In this document: piece by piece, positions 43,366-56,383 of the stretch | How positions within the stretch are numbered: position 1 is the stretch's first letter | Layout: each line of letters starts with the position of its first letter | From: Astragalus membranaceus | Lineage: Eukaryota; Streptophyta; Magnoliopsida; Fabales; Fabaceae | Length of the DNA: 64,000 bases | Reading direction: 5' to 3' | Assembly (NCBI GenBank): GCA_039519185.1 | Contig: CM076850.1 | Span: 91,296,471-91,360,470 of the forward strand | Notes under the pieces: model-generated | Told to the model about the DNA's origin: nothing | What the model saw: the letters and a program-made list of their open reading frames with translations, nothing else | Databases searched by the model: none | Translations under genes and position numbers: made by a program

Positions 43366-46285
43366 TGTAACACCCCCCTTTAGTAAATATAAATAAACGC
43401 GCAGTTATCAGAGTATCACGAGGGCGTCACATTTTTTTTTTCAACACATAAAGATTTCCAAAGTTACTTTAAAATAAATCCTCAAAACAAATACAAGTAA
43501 CCTCCAAGCAGCGGAATCACAAAATTATTTAACATCTCCAATTAAACAAGACATCGAGTCGAACTCCAAAAATAAATAGGCATTAAGCCAAAACTCCCAA
43601 AACGACAGAAAACAGTTCGCAAAACGAAAACTAAACCCCGCCCCGGTGTTACACATCAGAGCTGACTCGGACTCAACGAGAAGGAAAGTACACCTAATAG
43701 ATCCTCCACGAGCGCTAACGATCACCTGCAGCGTTGCCACAATAGAGCAACATTCCAAGCAGAAGGGGTGAGCTTAACAGAAATAATGAGTGCATGATAG
43801 CAATATATAGGCAGCAGGTAAATCACCGTAACACAGAAGGTCAATACATCATAACACCACGCAAACTCAAACTATTTAATTAATGGATATTACATCATCA
43901 CGTCTCGTTATAACTCACCTCATAAGATACCACGTATTGTAGCATCACAGCTACCTCGTAACGAAAACATCACACCAGACACCGACTCGTAACACAGAAA
44001 GTCAACAACCAAGACACGTTACATATTTATGTATGGACTATGCAACAATGCAACCCCTCTGGGCATATGCATGCGGTACCGATCTCGTAAAATAAGCCAT
44101 GACGGGCAAGAGGCCGAAGCCTATACCACCAAAAATAATCTCAAAGAGGCCGAAGCCTATACCACCAAGAAATGCATATGACAATGCGACTCATGACTCA
44201 TGCACCAATTACACCAACTCAAAATATTTAATTCACAAATACCATCATATCTCGTTTTGAAGCATTTATAACAATATCACGTGTTGTAGCATCACAGCTA
44301 CCTCGAAATTCTCACCCGTTCACAGCATCATTACAATAGGGAAACAACACCTCTAGGACAAGAACAACGCCCGCATTTACTTAAAATAACTTTCACATAA
44401 CCATGACTCGAAAGGTATAAGAAAGCAGTGCCTTTAAATTCAAGGCAACAACACACTTAGATTTAAGGAAAACAGCACATTAAATTTAAGCAAAACAGCA
44501 CGTTTAATTTAAGGAAGACGGCACATTAAATTATAAAGAAAACAGCAGCATTAGCACTTTTAAAACAGCAACAGTAATATTTATTTTACAGTGACAGCAG
44601 TGTTTATTTTACAGTAACAACAACTCGTAAATATAGAAACGGCACTTTTTAAGTATAAGGAAACAGCACTTTAAATTGGAGTAGACAGCACATTTAAATT
44701 TGAGTAAACGGCACATTTAAATTGAAGGAATCAGCACTTTAATTTTTAAGTGGACAGCACCTTTAAATTGAGAAAAACAGCACATATTTGATCAAAAACA
44801 GCAAGAAAAACAGTGAGAAAAACAGCAACATAATTACTCCAAAAACAGCAGCAAAACAGTGAGAAAAACAGCAACATATAACCATATTTTTAAAAACAGC
44901 AACAGCACCTCATTTTCTAAAAAAAACAGCAACATATAACCATATTTTTAAAAACAGCAACAGCACCTCATTTTCTAAAAAAAAACAGCAACATACAACC
45001 ATATTTTTAAAAACAGCAAGACAGCAACATTTATTTTTATACAAAACAGCAGCAGCAACATTTGGAAAACAGCGACTTAGACGGAATTCCTTACGCAACT
45101 TGCGACCAATTTTTCTTTCTCATTTCTTAATGAAATTCGGTGGAACCGGTGCCTACTTTGTAGAGAATTCAGTCTATTTTCTAACTAAACGAGAATCATT
45201 CAAAACGGAATTTAATTGAGAACACAAAACTTGCAAAAACCGAACCTATTCACAGATTACTTCCAGAATTTGACCTAACTTTGGAGACTCGTAACTTAAG
45301 CTACACAAATCCAAATTTGACCAAACCAGCGCCAAAATGACCAGAATTAAGTCTATTTCCTAACAAAATATGTTCCATAATTTTTGGACAAACGAAAGGT
45401 TTCCAGTTTTAAAAATACAGAACCTATGTCCAGAATGCTCCCAGATTATTAACCTAACTTGTAGAGCCTATAACTAGAGCTACACAAATCCAAATCGAAC
45501 GAAACCAGCACCAAAACGACCGGCGTGAAATCTATTTTCACAAACAATTAAACACGAAATTTTTGGACTGGCCGAACAGTCCCAGTTTCACGAAAACCGA
45601 AACAGTGTTACACACTACATCTCAACATTTTACAAACACAACATTACACACCAAATCAATCAATTAGACATCCTCAATTCAATCTCAATCACTCCATCAC
45701 ATATCCTCATCATCACAAAACATGAAAATCGACCCTAAAGCTCATCAAATCACCCAACTCAATATTCAATTTTCTTATCTCATGTAACAACCACAACACT
45801 AATTGATTTTACAAGCCCTAACTACCCATGCACCCATCATAAACCCATTATCAAAGTTAAACCCACCCTTACCTCAAGAATTGATTGAAGATGAGAACCC
45901 TTTTCACCAATCACCAAGAACCACAACAACAAGCCTTGCGATTTTCTCCCTCCAATTCGCGAAAGTCCCTCTTTTTTCCTTCTCCTTCACGTCGTGCTCC
46001 CTTTCTTTTGTTTCTACGTTTCTCTCCTTTCTTTTCTCTAAAATTTCGCTAATGATCACTAAGACCCTAGGTTTTGCTTCACCTAAGCGCCTAGGTTAGT
46101 GGATTTGGGCCATGGGCCTTCCTCCACATCGTAAGCCCGATTTAGTTAATTACGTGCCGCCACTCCCCGATTAACATGGAACACCTTACTATCATTTTTA
46201 ATAAAATACACCAATAAAATAAATACCTAAATATTTAATTAAATAGTTAATTAAATACTTAGCCAATTGTTTTTGGGGCGTTACA
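43366..46285 (-). repeat. LTR 1 of the array
   Basis: TGTAACACCCCCC to GGGGCGTTACA on the plus strand. A unique base is present near 44098 (CCATGACGG where the others have CCACGACGG). It has a 10-T run near 43432. Internal features shared by all four LTRs: a segment complementary to the primer site (43655-43662), two UUCG hairpins (44111-44122, 44146-44157), repeated AAACAGCAC/AAACAGCAAC blocks (44440-45070) and a splice-donor-like GAG/GTAAGG (sense) at 45872. Confidence 0.97.
44440..45070 (-). repeat. AAACAGCA-rich repeats inside the LTR
   Basis: Dozens of ACAGCA blocks spaced by AT-rich DNA, including a ~57-bp unit (AACATATAACCATATTTTT... CACCTCATTTTC) repeated about 2.5 times at 44870-45010. 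The same block recurs in the other three LTRs at +4,339, +8,679 and +13,019 (approximately). Confidence 0.85.
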
Positions 46286-46301
46286 ACTCTCCCCCACTTA
46301 G
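46286..46301 (-). promoter_or_regulatory. Polypurine tract, unit 1
   Basis: The sense strand reads CTAAGTGGGGGAGAGT before the LTR start, identical in form to the tract of the Tekay-like element at 894-909. The same tract follows LTRs 2 and 3 (50625, 54965). Confidence 0.85.
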
Positions 46302-46599
46302 TATATTTTCGTCCTCGAAAATCTAACCAATATGAATATAGTAATGCTCTAACCAGTTCATACCCAAAGGTTACCTCTAATCCACCCAACGGCAAACCAA
46401 TAAAATTCACAACAAAGTCTTCGTCGAAAATCGACAAGCGACACAAAAAGAAAACACGCCAGGCGACGCATTACAGTTATAGCAGGTAATACAGGACTTA
46501 AACGTTTCACAGCATGCAACAATAACAAAACAATAAGTAACGTCGGTATTAACAATAGATTCTAGCGGAACACCTTTAACGAGACACGTACCTCTAATA

Positions 46600-47592
46600 C
46601 TACCATAATTCCTCCGTAGGCTCAGCACCTGCCAGAACAAACACTCTTCCAGAAGACCGTTCTTTCTTTGGTTTCGGACACTGGGCACTGATGTGTCCTC
46701 CCTCACCGCAGTTGAAACAGAGTGTATCCTTACGATCACAGTTAGTTGCCATATGGCCCTCTTTCCCACATTTGTAGCACCTTTTCACATCACCCGGACA
46801 ATCTGGGCGCTTATGACCAACCTTCCCACACTTGTAACATACCACGCTAGCAGCAGCATCTCCCCCACTTGTTCTCGTGTCGTCAGCGGCCTTTCGCTTC
46901 CCTTTTTCATTCGGGACATCGTACGGCTTACTACGATCCGAGGAATTCCTCTGCTTATCCCTCATGACCCTAGAGTGGGCATTGCTGTCTTCCTCAAATA
47001 TCCTGCAGCTGTCAACTAGCTCAGAAAACACCCGGATCTTCTGGTACCCTATCGCTTTCTTAATGTCAGCCCGCAGTCCATTCTCAAACTTAATACATTT
47101 CGAAAATTCAGCAGCAGTTCCAACATAGTGCGGGTAAAACTTGGATAACTCGGTGAACTTGGCAGCATACTCGGCCACTGACATACCACCCTGCTTCAGC
47201 TCTAAGAACTCAATTTCTTTCTTTCCGCGGACATCCTCAGGATAGTACTTTCTCAGAAATTCCCTGTTGAACACTTCCCAAGTGATCTCCTCATTTGCAA
47301 CCACCAACCTCTGCCTAGCTTCCAACCACCAGTCGTCAGCCTCCTCAGCTAACATGTGAGTACCATAGCGGACTTTCTGAGCTTCGGTGCAGTCCATCAC
47401 CCTGAAAATCCTCTCCATTTCCTTCAGCCATGCTAACGCGCCATCAGGATCATACTTGCCCTTGAAAGTAGGAGGGTTCTCCCTCTGAAAAGTGGCCAGA
47501 CTGCGCGAACCAGCATCACCCTGTTGATTCTGAACAACCTGAGCCATAGCCTGCATAGCAGCAGCAAGTGCAGCATCGTTCCGTCCTGCCAT
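46600..47592 (-). CDS. Gag protein of the TR-GAG element, unit 1 (330 aa)
   Basis: The ATG at 47592 begins MAGRNDAALAAAMQAMAQVV; the frame is open a little upstream but without an ATG. Residues about 30-200 form the retrotransposon gag (capsid) domain (FKGKYDPDGALAWLKEMERIF, HMLAEEADDWW, EFLELKQGGMSVAEYAAKF). Three CCHC zinc knuckles follow (CYKCGKVGHKRPDC, CYKCGKEGHMATNC, CFNCGEGGHISAQC), which would bind the element RNA. It should form virus-like particles but needs reverse transcriptase and integrase from an autonomous relative, probably Tekay-type. A strong 3' splice-site-like sequence ends 8 bases before the ATG (47600). Downstream, 46300-46450 keeps a protease remnant joined to the end of the pol-3' region. 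Confidence 0.93.
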   Translation of the reverse strand: MAGRNDAALAAAMQAMAQVVQNQQGDAGSRSLATFQRENPPTFKGKYDPDGALAWLKEMERIFRVMDCTEAQKVRYGTHMLAEEADDWWLEARQRLVVANEEITWEVFNREFLRKYYPEDVRGKKEIEFLELKQGGMSVAEYAAKFTELSKFYPHYVGTAAEFSKCIKFENGLRADIKKAIGYQKIRVFSELVDSCRIFEEDSNAHSRVMRDKQRNSSDRSKPYDVPNEKGKRKAADDTRTSGGDAAASVVCYKCGKVGHKRPDCPGDVKRCYKCGKEGHMATNCDRKDTLCFNCGEGGHISAQCPKPKKERSSGRVFVLAGAEPTEELW

Positions 47593-47688
47593 TTCAACAC
47601 TGCAACAGAAACGGAAATCAAGAGCGAGTAACAAAGCTCAAATGCTACTCAACTTGACGACTCGACTACCGGCCGGACAGACCGAACT

Positions 47689-47700
47689 GCTCTGATACCA
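47689..47700 (-). promoter_or_regulatory. Primer-binding site, unit 1
   Basis: The sense strand reads TGGTATCAGAGC four bases after the LTR end. Equivalent sites are at 52028-52039 and 56368-56379. Confidence 0.93.
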
Positions 47701-47704
47701 CTAA

Positions 47705-50624
47705 TGTAACACCCCCCTTTAGTAAATATAAATAAACGCGCAGTTATCAGAGTATCACGAGGGCGTCACATTTTTTTTTTCAACACATAAAGATTTCCAA
47801 AGTTACTTTAAAATAAATCCTCAAAACAAATACAAGTAACCTCCAAGCAGCGGAATCACAAAATTATTTAACATCTCCAATTAAACAAGACATCGAGTCG
47901 AACTCCAAAAATAAATAGGCATTAAGCCAAAACTCCCAAAACGACAGAAAACAGTTCGCAAAACGAAAACTAAACCCCGCCCCGGTGTTACACATCAGAG
48001 CTGACTCGGACTCAACGAGAAGGAAAGTACACCTAATAGATCCTCCACGAGCGCTAACGATCACCTGCAGCGTTGCCACAATAGAGCAACATTCCAAGCA
48101 GAAGGGGTGAGCTTAACAGAAATAATGAGTGCATGATAGCAATATATAGGCAGCAGGTAAATCACCGTAACACAGAAGGTCAATACATCATAACACCACG
48201 CAAACTCAAACTATTTAATTAATGGATATTACATCATCACGTCTCGTTATAACTCACCTCATAAGATACCACGTATTGTAGCATCACAGCTACCTCGTAA
48301 CGAAAACATCACACCAGACACCGACTCGTAACACAGAAAGTCAACAACCAAGACACGTTACATATTTATGTATGGACTATGCAACAATGCAACCCCTCTG
48401 GGCATATGCATGCGGTACCGATCTCGTAAAATAAGCCACGACGGGCAAGAGGCCGAAGCCTATACCACCAAAAATAATCTCAAAGAGGCCGAAGCCTATA
48501 CCACCAAGAAATGCATATGACAATGCGACTCATGACTCATGCACCTATTACACCAACTCAAAATATTTAATTCACAAATACCATCATATCTCGTTTTGAA
48601 GCATTTATAACAATATCACGTGTTGTAGCATCACAGCTACCTCGAAATTCTCACCCGTTCACAGCATCATTACAATAGGGAAACAACACCTCTAGGACAA
48701 GAACAACGCCCGCATTTACTTAAAATAACTTTCACATAACCATGACTCGAAAGGTATAAGAAAGCAGTGCCTTTAAATTCAAGGCAACAACACACTTAGA
48801 TTTAAGGAAAACAGCACATTAAATTTAAGCAAAACAGCACGTTTAATTTAAGGAAGACGGCACATTAAATTATAAAGAAAACAGCAGCATTAGCACTTTT
48901 AAAACAGCAACAGTAATATTTATTTTACAGTGACAGCAGTGTTTATTTTACAGTAACAACAACTCGTAAATATAGAAACGGCACTTTTTAAGTATAAGGA
49001 AACAGCACTTTAAATTGGAGTAGACAGCACATTTAAATTTGAGTAAACGGCACATTTAAATTGAAGGAATCAGCACTTTAATTTTTAAGTGGACAGCACC
49101 TTTAAATTGAGAAAAACAGCACATATTTGATCAAAAACAGCAAGAAAAACAGTGAGAAAAACAGCAACATAATTACTCCAAAAACAGCAGCAAAACAGTG
49201 AGAAAAACAGCAACATATAACCATATTTTTAAAAACAGCAACAGCACCTCATTTTCTAAAAAAAACAGCAACATATAACCATATTTTTAAAAATAGCAAC
49301 AGCACCTCATTTTCTAAAAAAAAACAGCAACATACAACCATATTTTTAAAAACAGCAAGACAGCAACATTTATTTTTATACAAAACAGCAGCAGCAACAT
49401 TTGGAAAACAGCGACTTAGACGGAATTCCTTACGCAACTTGCGACCAATTTTTCTTTCTCATTTCTTAATGAAATTCGGTGGAACCGGTGCCTACTTTGT
49501 AGAGAATTCAGTCTATTTTCTAACTAAACGAGAATCATTCAAAACGGAATTTAATTGAGAATACAAAACTTGCAAAAACCGAACCTATTCACAGATTACT
49601 TCCAGAATTTGACCTAACTTTGGAGACTCGTAACTTAAGCTACACAAATCCAAATTTGACCAAACCAGCGCCAAAATGACCAGAATTAAGTCTATTTCCT
49701 AACAAAATATGTTCCATAATTTTTGGACAAACGAAAGGTTTCCAGTTTTAAAAATACAGAACCTATGTCCAGAATGCTCCCAGATTATTAACCTAACTTG
49801 TAGAGCCTATAACTAGAGCTACACAAATCCAAATCGAACGAAACCAGCACCAAAACGACCGGCGTGAAATCTATTTTCACAAACAATTAAACACGAAATT
49901 TTTGGACTGGCCGAACAGTCCCAGTTTCACGAAAACCGAAACAGTGTTACACACTACATCTCAACATTTTACAAACACAACATTACACACCAAATCAATC
50001 AATTAGACATCCTCAATTCAATCTCAATCACTCCATCACATATCCTCATCATCACAAAACATGAAAATCGACCCTAAAGCTCATCAAATCACCCAACTCA
50101 ATATTCAATTTTCTTATCTCATGTAACAACCACAACACTAATTGATTTTACAAGCCCTAACTACCCATGCACCCATCATAAACCCATTATCAAAGTTAAA
50201 CCCACCCTTACCTCAAGAATTGATTGAAGATGAGAACCCTTTTCACCAATCACCAAGAACCACAACAACAAGCCTTGCGATTTTCTCCCTCCAATTCGCG
50301 AAAGTCCCTCTTTTTTCCTTCTCCTTCACGTCGTGCTCCCTTTCTTTTGTTTCTACGTTTCTCTCCTTTCTTTTCTCTAAAATTTCGCTAATGATCACTA
50401 AGACCCTAGGTTTTGCTTCACCTAAGCGCCTAGGTTAGTGGATTTGGGCCATGGGCCTTCCTCCACATCGTAAGCCCGATTTAGTTAATTACGTGCCGCC
50501 ACTCCCCGATTAACATGGAACACCTTACTATCATTTTTAATAAAATACACCAATAAAATAAATACCTAAATATTTAATTAAATAGTTAATTAAATACTTA
50601 GCCAATTGTTTTTGGGGCGTTACA
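47705..50624 (-). repeat. LTR 2 of the array
   Basis: 2,920 bp with a 10-T run like LTR 1. Private differences near 48546 (CACCTATTA), 49293 (AAATAGCAAC) and 49562 (GAGAATACAAA) set it apart from the other three. Confidence 0.97.
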
Positions 50625-50938
50625 ACTCTCCCCCACTTAGTATATTTTCGTCCTCGAAAATCTAACCAATATGAATATAGTAATGCTCTAACCAGTTCAT
50701 ACCCAAAGGTTACCTCTAATCCACCCAACGGCAAACCAATAAAATTCACAACAAAGTCTTCGTCGAAAATCGACAAGCGACACAAAAAGAAAACACGCCA
50801 GGCGACGCATTACAGTTATAGCAGGTAATACAGGACTTAAACGTTTCACAGCATGCAACAATAACAAAACAATAAGTAACGTCGGTATTAACAATAGATT
50901 CTAGCGGAACACCTTTAACGAGACACGTACCTCTAATA

Positions 50939-51931
50939 CTACCATAATTCCTCCGTAGGCTCAGCACCTGCCAGAACAAACACTCTTCCAGAAGACCGTT
51001 CTTTCTTTGGTTTCGGACACTGGGCACTGATGTGTCCTCCCTCACCGCAGTTGAAACAGAGTGTATCCTTACGATCACAGTTAGTTGCCATATGGCCCTC
51101 TTTCCCACATTTGTAGCACCTTTTCACATCACCCGGACAATCTGGGCGCTTATGACCAACCTTCCCACACTTGTAACATACCACGCTAGCAGCAGCATCT
51201 CCCCCACTTGTTCTCGTGTCGTCAGCGGCCTTTCGCTTCCCTTTTTCATTCGGGACATCGTACGGCTTACTACGATCCGAGGAATTCCTCTGCTTATCTC
51301 TCATGACCCTAGAGTGGGCATTGCTGTCTTCCTCAAATATCCTGCAGCTGTCAACTAGCTCAGAAAACACCCGGATCTTCTGGTACCCTATCGCTTTCTT
51401 AATGTCAGCCCGCAGTCCATTCTCAAACTTAATACATTTCGAAAATTCAGCAGCAGTTCCAACATAGTGCGGGTAAAACTTGGATAACTCGGTGAACTTG
51501 GCAGCATACTCGGCCACTGACATACCACCCTGCTTCAGCTCTAAGAACTCAATTTCTTTCTTTCCGCGGACATCCTCAGGATAGTACTTTCTCAGAAATT
51601 CCCTGTTGAACACTTCCCAAGTGATCTCCTCATTTGCAACCACCAACCTCTGCCTAGCTTCCAACCACCAGTCGTCAGCCTCCTCAGCTAACATGTGAGT
51701 ACCATAGCGGACTTTCTGAGCTTCGGTGCAGTCCATCACCCTGAAAATCCTCTCCATTTCCTTCAGCCATGCTAACGCGCCATCAGGATCATACTTGCCC
51801 TTGAAAGTAGGAGGGTTCTCCCTCTGAAAAGTGGCCAGACTGCGCGAACCAGCATCACCCTGTTGATTCTGAACAACCTGAGCCATAGCCTGCATAGCAG
51901 CAGCAAGTGCAGCATCGTTCCGTCCTGCCAT
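50939..51931 (-). CDS. Gag protein of the TR-GAG element, unit 2 (330 aa)
   Basis: Same protein as unit 1, with the same ATG context and three zinc knuckles. The nucleotide sequence differs from unit 1 at least at one silent position near 51299 (TTATCTCTC against TTATCCCTC at 46960), a change shared with unit 3. No stops or frameshifts. Confidence 0.93.
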   Translation of the reverse strand: MAGRNDAALAAAMQAMAQVVQNQQGDAGSRSLATFQRENPPTFKGKYDPDGALAWLKEMERIFRVMDCTEAQKVRYGTHMLAEEADDWWLEARQRLVVANEEITWEVFNREFLRKYYPEDVRGKKEIEFLELKQGGMSVAEYAAKFTELSKFYPHYVGTAAEFSKCIKFENGLRADIKKAIGYQKIRVFSELVDSCRIFEEDSNAHSRVMRDKQRNSSDRSKPYDVPNEKGKRKAADDTRTSGGDAAASVVCYKCGKVGHKRPDCPGDVKRCYKCGKEGHMATNCDRKDTLCFNCGEGGHISAQCPKPKKERSSGRVFVLAGAEPTEELW

Positions 51932-52043
51932 TTCAACACTGCAACAGAAACGGAAATCAAGAGCGAGTAACAAAGCTCAAATGCTACTCAACTTGACGAC
52001 TCGACTACCGGCCGGACAGACCGAACTGCTCTGATACCACTAA

Positions 52044-54964
52044 TGTAACACCCCCCTTTAGTAAATATAAATAAACGCGCAGTTATCAGAGTATCACGAG
52101 GGCGTCACATTTTTTTTTTTCAACACATAAAGATTTCCAAAGTTACTTTAAAATAAATCCTCAAAACAAATACAAGTAACCTCCAAGCAGCGGAATCACA
52201 AAATTATTTAACATCTCCAATTAAACAAGACATCGAGTCGAACTCCAAAAATAAATAGGCATTAAGCCAAAACTCCCAAAACGACAGAAAACAGTTCGCA
52301 AAACGAAAACTAAACCCCGCCCCGGTGTTACACATCAGAGCTGACTCGGACTCAACGAGAAGGAAAGTACACCTAATAGATCCTCCACGAGCGCTAACGA
52401 TCACCTGCAGCGTTGCCACAATAGAGCAACATTCCAAGCAGAAGGGGTGAGCTTAACAGAAATAATGAGTGCATGATAGCAATATATAGGCAGCAGGTAA
52501 ATCACCGTAACACAGAAGGTCAATACATCATAACACCACGCAAACTCAAACTATTTAATTAATGGATATTACATCATCACGTCTCGTTATAACTCACCTC
52601 ATAAGATACCACGTATTGTAGCATCACAGCTACCTCGTAACGAAAACATCACACCAGACACCGACTCGTAACACAGAAAGTCAACAACCAAGACACGTTA
52701 CATATTTATGTATGGACTATGCAACAATGCAACCCCTCTGGGCATATGCATGCGGTACCGATCTCGTAAAATAAGCCACGACGGGCAAGAGGCCGAAGCC
52801 TATACCACCAAAAATAATCTCAAAGAGGCCGAAGCCTATACCACCAAGAAATGCATATGACAATGCGACTCATGACTCATGCACCAATTACACCAACTCA
52901 AAATATTTAATTCACAAATACCATCATATCTCGTTTTGAAGCATTTATAACAATATCACGTGTTGTAGCATCACAGCTACCTCGAAATTCTCACCCGTTC
53001 ACAGCATCATTACAATAGGGAAACAACACCTCTAGGACAAGAACAACGCCCGCATTTACTTAAAATAACTTTCACATAACCATGACTCGAAAGGTATAAG
53101 AAAGCAGTGCCTTTAAATTCAAGGCAACAACACACTTAGATTTAAGGAAAACAGCACATTAAATTTAAGCAAAACAGCACGTTTAATTTAAGGAAGACGG
53201 CACATTAAATTATAAAGAAAACAGCAGCATTAGCACTTTTAAAACAGCAACAGTAATATTTATTTTACAGTGACAGCAGTGTTTATTTTACAGTAACAAC
53301 AACTCGTAAATATAGAAACGGCACTTTTTAAGTATAAGGAAACAGCACTTTAAATTGGAGTAGACAGCACATTTAAATTTGAGTAAACGGCACATTTAAA
53401 TTGAAGGAATCAGCACTTTAATTTTTAAGTGGACAGCACCTTTAAATTGAGAAAAACAGCACATATTTGATCAAAAACAGCAAGAAAAACAGTGAGAAAA
53501 ACAGCAACATAATTACTCCAAAAACAGCAGCAAAACAGTGAGAAAAACAGCAACATATAACCATATTTTTAAAAACAGCAACAGCACCTCATTTTCTAAA
53601 AAAAACAGCAACATATAACCATATTTTTAAAAACAGCAACAGCACCTCATTTTCTAAAAAAAAACAGCAACATACAACCATATTTTTAAAAACAGCAAGA
53701 CAGCAACATTTATTTTTATACAAAACAGCAGCAGCAACATTTGGAAAACAGCGACTTAGACGGAATTCCTTACGCAACTTGCGACCAATTTTTCTTTCTC
53801 ATTTCTTAATGAAATTCGGTGGAACCGGTGCCTACTTTGTAGAGAATTCAGTCTATTTTCTAACTAAACGAGAATCATTCAAAACGGAATTTAATTGAGA
53901 ACACAAAACTTGCAAAAACCGAACCTATTCACAGATTACTTCCAGAATTTGACCTAACTTTGGAGACTCGTAACTTAAGCTACACAAATCCAAATTTGAC
54001 CAAACCAGCGCCAAAATGACCAGAATTAAGTCTATTTCCTAACAAAATATGTTCCATAATTTTTGGACAAACGAAAGGTTTCCAGTTTTAAAAATACAGA
54101 ACCTATGTCCAGAATGCTCCCAGATTATTAACCTAACTTGTAGAGCCTATAACTAGAGCTACACAAATCCAAATCGAACGAAACCAGCACCAAAACGACC
54201 GGCGTGAAATCTATTTTCACAAACAATTAAACACGAAATTTTTGGACTGGCCGAACAGTCCCAGTTTCACGAAAACCGAAACAGTGTTACACACTACATC
54301 TCAACATTTTACAAACACAACATTACACACCAAATCAATCAATTAGACATCCTCAATTCAATCTCAATCACTCCATCACATATCCTCATCATCACAAAAC
54401 ATGAAAATCGACCCTAAAGCTCATCAAATCACCCAACTCAATATTCAATTTTCTTATCTCATGTAACAACCACAACACTAATTGATTTTACAAGCCCTAA
54501 CTACCCATGCACCCATCATAAACCCATTATCAAAGTTAAACCCACCCTTACCTCAAGAATTGATTGAAGATGAGAACCCTTTTCACCAATCACCAAGAAC
54601 CACAACAACAAGCCTTGCGATTTTCTCCCTCCAATTCGCGAAAGTCCCTCTTTTTTCCTTCTCCTTCACGTCGTGCTCCCTTTCTTTTGTTTCTACGTTT
54701 CTCTCCTTTCTTTTCTCTAAAATTTCGCTAATGATCACTAAGACCCTAGGTTTTGCTTCACCTAAGCGCCTAGGTTAGTGGATTTGGGCCATGGGCCTTC
54801 CTCCACATCGTAAGCCCGATTTAGTTAATTACGTGCCGCCACTCCCCGATTAACATGGAACACCTTACTATCATTTTTAATAAAATACACCAATAAAATA
54901 AATACCTAAATATTTAATTAAATAGTTAATTAAATACTTAGCCAATTGTTTTTGGGGCGTTACA
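52044..54964 (-). repeat. LTR 3 of the array
   Basis: 2,921 bp; one base longer than LTRs 1 and 2 because of an 11-T run near 52110, a feature shared with LTR 4. Confidence 0.97.
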
Positions 54965-55278
54965 ACTCTCCCCCACTTAGTATATTTTCGTCCTCGAAAA
55001 TCTAACCAATATGAATATAGTAATGCTCTAACCAGTTCATACCCAAAGGTTACCTCTAATCCACCCAACGGCAAACCAATAAAATTCACAACAAAGTCTT
55101 CGTCGAAAATCGACAAGCGACACAAAAAGAAAACACGCCAGGCGACGCATTACAGTTATAGCAGGTAATACAGGACTTAAACGTTTCACAGCATGCAACA
55201 ATAACAAAACAATAAGTAACGTCGGTATTAACAATAGATTCTAGCGGAACACCTTTAACGAGACACGTACCTCTAATA

Positions 55279-56271
55279 CTACCATAATTCCTCCGTAGGC
55301 TCAGCACCTGCCAGAACAAACACTCTTCCAGAAGACCGTTCTTTCTTTGGTTTCGGACACTGGGCACTGATGTGTCCTCCCTCACCGCAGTTGAAACAGA
55401 GTGTATCCTTACGATCACAGTTAGTTGCCATATGGCCCTCTTTCCCACATTTGTAGCACCTTTTCACATCACCCGGACAATCTGGGCGCTTATGACCAAC
55501 CTTCCCACACTTGTAACATACCACGCTAGCAGCAGCATCTCCCCCACTTGTTCTCGTGTCGTCAGCGGCCTTTCGCTTCCCTTTTTCATTCGGGACATCG
55601 TACGGCTTACTACGATCCGAGGAATTCCTCTGCTTATCTCTCATGACCCTAGAGTGGGCATTGCTGTCTTCCTCAAATATCCTGCAGCTGTCAACTAGCT
55701 CAGAAAACACCCGGATCTTCTGGTACCCTATCGCTTTCTTAATGTCAGCCCGCAGTCCATTCTCAAACTTAATACATTTCGAAAATTCAGCAGCAGTTCC
55801 AACATAGTGCGGGTAAAACTTGGATAACTCGGTGAACTTGGCAGCATACTCGGCCACTGACATACCACCCTGCTTCAGCTCTAAGAACTCAATTTCTTTC
55901 TTTCCGCGGACATCCTCAGGATAGTACTTTCTCAGAAATTCCCTGTTGAACACTTCCCAAGTGATCTCCTCATTTGCAACCACCAACCTCTGCCTAGCTT
56001 CCAACCACCAGTCGTCAGCCTCCTCAGCTAACATGTGAGTACCATAGCGGACTTTCTGAGCTTCGGTGCAGTCCATCACCCTGAAAATCCTCTCCATTTC
56101 CTTCAGCCATGCTAACGCGCCATCAGGATCATACTTGCCCTTGAAAGTAGGAGGGTTCTCCCTCTGAAAAGTGGCCAGACTGCGCGAACCAGCATCACCC
56201 TGTTGATTCTGAACAACCTGAGCCATAGCCTGCATAGCAGCAGCAAGTGCAGCATCGTTCCGTCCTGCCAT
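55279..56271 (-). CDS. Gag protein of the TR-GAG element, unit 3 (330 aa)
   Basis: Same protein as units 1 and 2, and the unit whose upstream LTR (LTR 4) would act as the outermost 5' LTR of the array. It is intact from ATG to stop, with a capsid domain and three CCHC knuckles. Confidence 0.93.
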   Translation of the reverse strand: MAGRNDAALAAAMQAMAQVVQNQQGDAGSRSLATFQRENPPTFKGKYDPDGALAWLKEMERIFRVMDCTEAQKVRYGTHMLAEEADDWWLEARQRLVVANEEITWEVFNREFLRKYYPEDVRGKKEIEFLELKQGGMSVAEYAAKFTELSKFYPHYVGTAAEFSKCIKFENGLRADIKKAIGYQKIRVFSELVDSCRIFEEDSNAHSRVMRDKQRNSSDRSKPYDVPNEKGKRKAADDTRTSGGDAAASVVCYKCGKVGHKRPDCPGDVKRCYKCGKEGHMATNCDRKDTLCFNCGEGGHISAQCPKPKKERSSGRVFVLAGAEPTEELW

Positions 56272-56383
56272 TTCAACACTGCAACAGAAACGGAAATCAA
56301 GAGCGAGTAACAAAGCTCAAATGCTACTCAACTTGACGACTCGACTACCGGCCGGACAGACCGAACTGCTCTGATACCACTAA

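Noticed and set aside
43525..43758. 77-aa minus-strand ORF in each gag-only LTR
   Set aside because: It covers conserved RNA-like LTR elements (including the primer-complement) and has no protein family resemblance; a chance frame is more likely.
45803..46099. 98-aa plus-strand ORF present four times (also 50142, 54482, 58822)
   Set aside because: It recurs only because the LTR recurs; it is antisense to the element, and the copies are near-identical, so conservation tells nothing.
46693..47128. Plus-strand ORFs of 108 and 83 aa opposite gag
   Set aside because: Shadows of the gag coding sequence on the other strand, repeated in each unit.
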